DNA from: Anaerobutyricum stercoris
GTDB taxonomy: Bacteria; Bacillota; Clostridia; Lachnospirales; Lachnospiraceae
DNA: 18,627 nucleotides
Reading direction: 5' to 3'
Assembly: GCA_019116455.1 (NCBI GenBank)
Contig: DXBR01000013.1
Coordinates: 1 to 18,627 of the forward strand
Shown here: piece after piece, positions 13,243-18,627 of the stretch
How the letters are laid out: the number at the start of each line of letters is the position of its first letter
How positions within the stretch are numbered: the stretch's first letter is position 1
Notes under the pieces: generated by a model
What the model saw: only the letters and a program-made list of their open reading frames with translations
Told to the model about the DNA's origin: nothing
Database searches by the model: none
Program-made: the position numbers and the translations under genes

Positions 13243-15885
13243 ATGGCAACAGAGATGAATAAAACTTACAATCCTGCTGAGATTGAGGACAGACTCTATC
13301 AGAAATGGCTGGATAAGAAATATTTCCATGCGGAAGTGGACCGCAGCAAGAAACCGTTCACCATCGTGATGCCGCCGCCAAATATCACCGGCCAGCTTCA
13401 CATGGGACACGCTCTTGACAATACCCTGCAGGATATTCTCATCCGTTTCAAGAGAATGCAGGGCTACAACGCCCTCTGGCAGCCGGGAACCGACCACGCC
13501 AGCATTGCCACGGAGGTCAAGGTTATCAACGCCCTGAAAGAAGAAGGTATCGAGAAAGAGGATCTGGGAAGAGAAGGATTCTTAAAGAGAACCTGGGAGT
13601 GGAAGAAAGAGTACGGCGGACGTATCGTCAGCCAGCTTAAGAAGCTTGGTTCTTCTGCGGACTGGGACAGAGAGCGCTTTACTCTTGATGAAGGCTGCTC
13701 CAAGGCAGTGGAAGAGGTCTTTATCAAGTTATACGAGAAAGGTTACATTTACAGAGGTTCCAGAATCATCAACTGGTGTCCGGTCTGCCAGACATCCATC
13801 TCCGATGCGGAGGTTGTGTACGAAGATCAGGCGGGATTTTTCTGGCACATCAATTATCCAATCGTGGGAACTGACAAATGTATCGAGATTGCAACGACAC
13901 GTCCGGAGACCATGCTGGGCGATACAGCCATCGCCGTGCATCCGGATGACGAGAGATATAAAGATCTGATCGGAAAGATGGTTCTTCTTCCAATTGTGAA
14001 CCGCGAGATTCCAATCGTGGCGGACACCTATGTGGATAAGGAGTTCGGTACAGGAGCCGTTAAGATCACACCGGCCCACGACCCTAACGACTTTGAGGTG
14101 GGACTGCGCCACAATCTCGAAGAGATCAACGTCATGAATGACGACGGAACCATCAATGAAAACGGCGGCAAGTTTGCCGGCATGGACCGCTACGAGGCAA
14201 GAAAGGCCATCGTAAAAGAGCTGGAGGAAGAAGGCTATCTGGTGAAGATCGAGCCGCACAACCATAACGTAGGTACCCACGACCGCTGCCATACTACTGT
14301 AGAGCCGATGGTGAAGAAACAGTGGTTTGTCCGCATGGAAGAACTGGCAAAACCGGCCATCGAGGCAGTGAAAAACGGAGACCTCCGTTTTGTGCCGGAA
14401 CATTTTGACCGGACATACCTGCACTGGCTGGAGAATATCCGCGACTGGTGTATTTCCAGACAGCTCTGGTGGGGGCACCGGATTCCGGCCTACTACTGTG
14501 ACGACTGCGGCGAGATCGTGGTTTCAAGAACTCAGCCGGATGTCTGCCCGAAATGCGGCTGCAAACATCTCACACAGGACGAGGATACTCTGGATACCTG
14601 GTTCAGCTCCGCTCTGTGGCCATTCTCCACTCTGGGCTGGCCGGAACAGACCGAGGATCTCGATTATTTCTACCCGACCAACGTGCTGGTGACCGGTTAT
14701 GATATTATCTTCTTCTGGGTTATCCGTATGGTATTCTCCGGATATGAGCACACCGGCAAATGTCCGTTTAACGACGTGTTCATCCACGGTCTTGTGCGGG
14801 ATGAGCAGGGACGCAAGATGAGCAAGTCCCTGGGCAACGGTATCGATCCGCTGGAGGTTATCGACCAGTACGGCGCTGACGCGCTGCGTCTGACTCTTGT
14901 GACAGGAAATGCACCGGGTAATGATATGCGTTTCTCCGAGAAGAAGATCATCGCCAGCCGTAACTTTGCCAACAAAGTATGGAACGCTTCCCGGTTCATG
15001 CTCATGAATATAGAGAAAGCCGACCTGAGCCAGGTGAGCCTTGACGACCTGACGCCGGCCGACAAATGGATTCTTTCCAAGGCCAACACCCTTGTAAAAG
15101 AAGTCACCGACAACATGGAGAACTACGAGCTGGGTATCGCAGTGGCGAAGCTGCACGACTTCATCTGGGAAGAGTTCTGCGACTGGTATATCGAGATGGT
15201 AAAACCGAGATTATACAACGACGAGGACGCCACCAAGGCAGCGGCTCTTTACACACTGAAAAATGTACTGGTCATCGCCCTGAAGCTCCTTCATCCGTAT
15301 ATGCCGTTTATCACAGAAGAGATTTTCTGCAGCATGCAGGATGAGGAAGAGTCCATCATGGTATCCGACTGGCCGGTATTTAAAGAAGAACTTGACTTCA
15401 AGGCAGAAGAAAATGAGGTGGAGGTTATCAAGACTGCTGTCCGCAACATCCGTAACCTGCGGGCGGACATGAACGTGCCGCCGAGCAAGAAAGCGACTGT
15501 ATATGTGGTATCAGAGAAAGAAGAGATCCGCGGCATCTTTGAGAACTCCCGCGTCTTTTTCGCCACCCTGGGCTATGCCAGCGAAGTTATCGTACAGGCA
15601 GATAAGACAGGAATCGCAGACGACGCCGTATCCACAGTGATTCCGGATGCAGTGATCTACATTCCGTTCGCCGAGCTGGTGGATGTGGAAAAAGAGATCG
15701 CCCGTCTGGAAAAAGAAGCAAAACGTCTGGCCGGCGAGATCAAACGTGCCAACGGCATGCTGAACAACGAGAAGTTCATCAGCAAGGCGCCGGCAGCCAA
15801 AGTAGAAGAAGAAAAGAAGAAATTAGAGAAATATACCGCCATGGCTGCACAGGTGGATGAGCGGCTTGCACAGTTAAAAAAATAA
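13243..15885 (+). CDS. valS: Valyl-tRNA synthetase
   Basis: An 880-residue class I aminoacyl-tRNA synthetase that charges tRNA-Val with valine in the cytoplasm; length is typical. The HIGH-type signature appears as HMGH (53-56) within PPPNITGQLHMGHAL. The editing (CP1) domain begins near 200 with the TTRPETMLGDTAIAVHP block. A zinc-ribbon-like Cys set (CDDCGE and CPKCGC) lies near 420-440. The KMSKS loop is exact at 525-529. The last 70 residues form the charged coiled-coil arm that contacts tRNA in ValRS (ARLEKEAKRLAGEIKRANG and onward). The ATG at 13243 is ten bases after AGGAGG (13227-13232). Valine T-box control, common in Firmicutes, was not seen. folC follows. Confidence 0.97.
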   Translation: MATEMNKTYNPAEIEDRLYQKWLDKKYFHAEVDRSKKPFTIVMPPPNITGQLHMGHALDNTLQDILIRFKRMQGYNALWQPGTDHASIATEVKVINALKEEGIEKEDLGREGFLKRTWEWKKEYGGRIVSQLKKLGSSADWDRERFTLDEGCSKAVEEVFIKLYEKGYIYRGSRIINWCPVCQTSISDAEVVYEDQAGFFWHINYPIVGTDKCIEIATTRPETMLGDTAIAVHPDDERYKDLIGKMVLLPIVNREIPIVADTYVDKEFGTGAVKITPAHDPNDFEVGLRHNLEEINVMNDDGTINENGGKFAGMDRYEARKAIVKELEEEGYLVKIEPHNHNVGTHDRCHTTVEPMVKKQWFVRMEELAKPAIEAVKNGDLRFVPEHFDRTYLHWLENIRDWCISRQLWWGHRIPAYYCDDCGEIVVSRTQPDVCPKCGCKHLTQDEDTLDTWFSSALWPFSTLGWPEQTEDLDYFYPTNVLVTGYDIIFFWVIRMVFSGYEHTGKCPFNDVFIHGLVRDEQGRKMSKSLGNGIDPLEVIDQYGADALRLTLVTGNAPGNDMRFSEKKIIASRNFANKVWNASRFMLMNIEKADLSQVSLDDLTPADKWILSKANTLVKEVTDNMENYELGIAVAKLHDFIWEEFCDWYIEMVKPRLYNDEDATKAAALYTLKNVLVIALKLLHPYMPFITEEIFCSMQDEEESIMVSDWPVFKEELDFKAEENEVEVIKTAVRNIRNLRADMNVPPSKKATVYVVSEKEEIRGIFENSRVFFATLGYASEVIVQADKTGIADDAVSTVIPDAVIYIPFAELVDVEKEIARLEKEAKRLAGEIKRANGMLNNEKFISKAPAAKVEEEKKKLEKYTAMAAQVDERLAQLKK

Positions 15886-15968
15886 CCTATGCGAAAGATG
15901 TGTCGCAGCAGGGACAATGGCAGCTGTGTACATTTGCTGAAAGCGGGACAGGAGGCAGATACAGCGAT

Positions 15969-17249
15969 ATGACGATTGACGAGCTGGAGCAGGAAATATC
16001 GGCTGTTCCCCGGTTTGGAACCGGGGGCGGCCTTGATAATTTAAGAAAGTATCTGGATATTCTGGGGCATCCGGAGGAAAATCTGAAAGTCATTCACGTG
16101 GCCGGGACCAACGGTAAAGGTTCTGTCTGCGCTTTTTTGGAATCCATTCTCCGTACGGCCGGATATCGCACAGCTCTCTTTACTTCACCTCATCTGGTGC
16201 ATATGAACGAGAGGTTCCGCATCAACTTTGAGATGTGTTCTGATGCTGAGCTCATAGAGGCGTGGGAACAGGTGAAGGCTCTGCTGCCGGACGGAGACGG
16301 CGCGAGAAAGCCGCTCACTTATTTTGAGATTCTGTTTCTCATGAGCCTGCTCATTTTCTCCCGGAAAGATGTGGATTACTGCATTATGGAGACGGGGCTT
16401 GGCGGACGGCTGGACGCCACGGTGCTGACCGTACCTGTTCTTTCGGTGATCACATCCATCAGTCTTGACCATACGGCGATTCTGGGGGATACTATTGAAG
16501 CCATTGCCGCCGAGAAGGCGGGCATCATCAAAGAGGGCGTTCCCGTGGTGGTTCTGGATGAGAATAATGGTGCTTTTTCGGTAATCGGAAAGAAAGCTGA
16601 AAGAAAAAATTCTCATATTTACAGAATTCGTTCTGAAAAAATAACATTTTTAAAAAAAACAGAGAATAAGATTGATTTTTCTATCAATAGTAGTTATTAT
16701 AAGGATAGTCCTCTGTGTATTACGGATACGGCGGATTACCAGATATATAATGCGGCGCTGGCTGCTGTGGCGGCCAGGGTGCTTTTGCCCGGACTGAAGC
16801 ACGAGGTACTGCAGAAGGGGCTTCTGGCAATGCGCTGGGAAGGAAGAATGGAAGAGGTCCTTCCTGATGTTTACGTGGATGGCGCCCATAATCCGGGCGC
16901 TGTGGAGCAGATATGCCGGACGGTCGCCGGGAAAGGCGGCAGATGGCGCCTGCTATTTGCCGTATGCGGGGACAAGGATTATGAGAGTATGATCCGGACG
17001 CTTTCGGATTTTCCGTGGCAGACGATTTATATTACAAAGATGGAAGGAACAAGGGGCGCCGATACAGAAGAGATTCTTAAGTGTTTCCGCCAGACGGCGG
17101 ACGCTCCCTGTTATGTATTTGAGGAAGCGGAGCAGGCTTTTGAGGCGGCTTTGCATGATAAGGACAATGAGGGACGCCTGTTGTGTCTCGGTTCACTGTA
17201 TCTGGTGGGCGAGATCAAGAGGCGCAGAAACATATATTTTGGAAAGTGA
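15969..17249 (+). CDS. folC: Bifunctional folylpolyglutamate synthase/dihydrofolate synthase
   Basis: A Mur-ligase-family enzyme that joins glutamate to dihydropteroate and then to tetrahydrofolates, using ATP in the cytoplasm. Motifs in order: the P-loop HVAGTNGKGSV, SPHLVHMNERF, TGLGGRLDATV, the SISLDHTAILGDT block leading into EKAGIIK, and the C-terminal DGAHNPGAV. I start it at ATG 15969 (426 residues), where MTIDELEQEI begins the family-like region. AGGAGG at 15950-15955 is 13 bases away, somewhat long. A longer frame from GTG 15900 adds 23 residues that do not look like FolC and lacks a good ribosome site. An AT-rich stretch at about 16565-16715 encodes a Lys-rich variable segment (residues ~200-249) between the conserved blocks. 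It follows valS by 83 bases without a terminator. Confidence 0.93.
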   Translation: MTIDELEQEISAVPRFGTGGGLDNLRKYLDILGHPEENLKVIHVAGTNGKGSVCAFLESILRTAGYRTALFTSPHLVHMNERFRINFEMCSDAELIEAWEQVKALLPDGDGARKPLTYFEILFLMSLLIFSRKDVDYCIMETGLGGRLDATVLTVPVLSVITSISLDHTAILGDTIEAIAAEKAGIIKEGVPVVVLDENNGAFSVIGKKAERKNSHIYRIRSEKITFLKKTENKIDFSINSSYYKDSPLCITDTADYQIYNAALAAVAARVLLPGLKHEVLQKGLLAMRWEGRMEEVLPDVYVDGAHNPGAVEQICRTVAGKGGRWRLLFAVCGDKDYESMIRTLSDFPWQTIYITKMEGTRGADTEEILKCFRQTADAPCYVFEEAEQAFEAALHDKDNEGRLLCLGSLYLVGEIKRRRNIYFGK

Positions 17250-17257
17250 GGATTCCC

Positions 17258-17410
17258 ATGATTGATTTTAATCTTGAACTTAAGAAGTTTAAACCGGCTG
17301 TAGGCGTAGAAGTAGGAGAGGATAATCTCTTTGATGACGATATCAAGGATATCACCGATTTGGTGGAAGAACTGGTAAAAGAACAGCGCAGCAGTAAAAA
17401 CGAGAAATAG
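17258..17410 (+). CDS. Small acidic protein of 50 residues, unknown function
   Basis: The product runs MIDFNLELKKFKPAVGVEVG, then an acidic stretch (DNLFDDDIKDITDLVEELV) and ends in a charged SSKNEK tail. The start ATG at 17258 is supported by GAGGA (17248-17252), which overlaps the folC stop and is five bases upstream. The longer in-frame reading from 17183 lies within folC and has no comparable site. The gene is 8 bases after folC and 47 bases before the zinc-ribbon gene, with no terminator on either side, so it is cotranscribed and probably translationally coupled to folC. The helix DDIKDITDLVEELVKEQ suggests a small protein-protein contact element. I do not know a family name. Confidence 0.7.
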   Translation: MIDFNLELKKFKPAVGVEVGEDNLFDDDIKDITDLVEELVKEQRSSKNEK

Positions 17411-17457
17411 TTTTCCCGTCAGTTCACAACAGTTTACGATGTGTAGGAGGAAGTCAC

Positions 17458-18627
17458 ATGAAATGTGTTAAATGCGGCCGTACAGTTGGGGCTGATGGGT
17501 TCTGTACCAGCTGCGGTTTTGATAATAAACATGTTGCAAAGGCATGCAATACAGCCAATTATTATTATAATATCGGTCTGGAAAAGGTGGAGATGCGGGA
17601 TATGACCGGCGCAGTGGCGCAGCTCCGCAAAGCTCTCACCTATAATAAGGAGCATAAAGACGCCCGGAATCTTCTGGGACTTGTATACTATGAGATTGGA
17701 GAAGGCGGCAAGGCGTATATCCAGTGGAAGATCAGCGCGCAGCTGAATTCTGTGGAGGAGAATGCCGCCAACAAGTATATCAAGGAGATGGAAGAACATC
17801 CGGCGGTATTTGAGGAGATTAACGAGACAGCCAAGAAGTTTAACCAGGCGCTGGTATACGCCAGACAGGGCAGCGACGACCTGGCTATGATTCAGATAAA
17901 GAAGGTATTGAGTATCACGCCGAATTTTGTGAGAGGACATCTTTTGTTTGCGCTTCTGCATATGCGCGCCGGCGATAATGCCGCTGCGAAGGCAGATCTG
18001 AACAATGCGCTGGCGGTGGATAATTACAACACAACAGCCAGAAGATTTCTCATGGAGATCGGAGAGAATCCAATGGCGGCGGCGGAAACAGTTCCGGTCG
18101 ATAATCTGAAGCCGGATAACGAGAATCTGAAAAACGTCCGACCGGTTGATCATTATGAAGATCCGAGCAAGGAGACATGGAAGCAGTTCGTTTACATGCT
18201 CATCGGTCTTGCCATCGGTGTGGTTGCCATGTTTGTTCTGGTCATCCCGAGCGTTCGTGCCGGCGTCAGCGTGGATTACAACAATCTGAAAGAAGAATAT
18301 AATGAGACCGTTGCCCAGAAAGACGGAGAGATCAGCCAGCTTCAGAGCGACAAAGAGACTCTCCAGAACGACAACGACGACTTAACAGAAAGAATCAGCG
18401 TATATGAGGGAAGCGACGGCAAGGACAGTATGTATGATTCTCTTTTAAAGGCAAGCCAGGCTTATAACGACAGAGATTATGTGACCTGTGCCGAAGAACT
18501 TTCCAATGTAAAGAGAAGCGCACTCCCATCCAAGACATCCAAGGATTTATATACATCCATGAGCGAGACCGCTTTCCCGGCTGCTGCCGAGGAACTGAAG
18601 GCCAGCGGCGAGGCTTCCTATAACGCA
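17458..18627 (+). CDS. Zinc-ribbon, TPR and single-membrane-span protein (3' end outside window)
   Basis: The frame is open from ATG 17458 to the window edge, giving 390 residues without a stop. The N-terminus is a zinc ribbon with four cysteines (Cys3, Cys6, Cys16, Cys19; CVKC and CTSC). TPR-like helical pairs lie at about 35-98 and 161-204, with helical sequence between them. A single membrane helix occupies about 243-267 (MLIGLAIGVVAMFVLVI). After it comes a coiled-coil-like stretch near 275-325 (VAQKDGEISQLQSDKETL and onward), then more helical repeats. The topology suggests a cytoplasmic zinc-ribbon/TPR half and an outer coiled-coil half. AGGAGG (17445-17450) is seven bases upstream of the start. 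Its role is unknown; a membrane-linked sensor or assembly factor is a guess. Confidence 0.85.
   Translation, partial: MKCVKCGRTVGADGFCTSCGFDNKHVAKACNTANYYYNIGLEKVEMRDMTGAVAQLRKALTYNKEHKDARNLLGLVYYEIGEGGKAYIQWKISAQLNSVEENAANKYIKEMEEHPAVFEEINETAKKFNQALVYARQGSDDLAMIQIKKVLSITPNFVRGHLLFALLHMRAGDNAAAKADLNNALAVDNYNTTARRFLMEIGENPMAAAETVPVDNLKPDNENLKNVRPVDHYEDPSKETWKQFVYMLIGLAIGVVAMFVLVIPSVRAGVSVDYNNLKEEYNETVAQKDGEISQLQSDKETLQNDNDDLTERISVYEGSDGKDSMYDSLLKASQAYNDRDYVTCAEELSNVKRSALPSKTSKDLYTSMSETAFPAAAEELKASGEASYNA

Noticed and set aside
15900..15968. N-terminal extension of folC from GTG 15900
   Set aside because: The 23 extra residues do not resemble FolC N-termini and no good ribosome site precedes the GTG. 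ATG 15969 follows an AGGAGG.
17434..18153. Minus-strand open frame of 239 codons opposite the zinc-ribbon gene
   Set aside because: The plus-strand frame has a strong ribosome site, a zinc ribbon and TPRs. The minus frame is a shadow.
1..18627. CRISPR arrays, tRNA or rRNA genes, transposases
   Set aside because: No regularly spaced repeats beyond the two-copy element at 1351-1396, no cloverleaf with a TTCRA-type T-loop noted between genes, and no transposase-like frames were seen.

Overview
The window looks like a chromosomal segment of a gut-type Clostridia member, most likely Lachnospiraceae (Bacillota). Supporting this are strong AGGAGG-type ribosome binding sites, a secreted S8 protease with Lys-rich fibronectin-III tails, DUF1848 and GtrA proteins, and a large protein plus partner that I recognise as the DUF5717/DUF5716 type seen in Lachnospiraceae. 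No rRNA, tRNA, CRISPR array or insertion sequence was found.

Layout. (1) 1-303 is the C-terminal end of a secreted fibronectin-III-type protein, separated by a hairpin from a convergent DUF1848 gene (386-1312, minus). (2) A divergent intergenic region with a 24-bp-period direct repeat leads to an orphan GtrA membrane protein (1496-1915). (3) 2100-3480 is a strikingly AT-rich patch holding two minus-strand genes, an apparently internally deleted PIN-type protein and a multi-pass membrane protein. It lies directly downstream of trmO (3493-4263, minus). (4) Divergent from trmO is a tightly packed plus-strand run: a tRNA-dihydrouridine synthase, a secreted subtilisin-like protease, a 1178-residue DUF5717-type protein, a compact Hsp70-like (DUF5716-type) protein and a TPR protein, with gaps of 9-44 bases. 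(5) valS has its own promoter, followed by folC, a 50-residue acidic protein and a zinc-ribbon/TPR/membrane protein that runs off the right edge.

The most interesting content is the 7543-13105 module. The middle protein carries an actin/Hsp70-type phosphate-1 motif, a degenerate phosphate-2 region and an adenosine-type motif. Its last ~110 residues resemble the beta substrate-binding domain of Hsp70, with no helical lid. It sits between a giant beta/alpha-repeat protein and a TPR protein. I read this as a possible miniature chaperone-like complex of unknown function, cytoplasmic because no member has a signal peptide. The co-directional secreted protease 9 bases upstream suggests a link to envelope or protein-quality functions, but that link is inference.

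Housekeeping genes (trmO, dus, valS, folC) are clear from motifs. Family names with DUF numbers and all promoter calls come from reading alone and were not checked by search.
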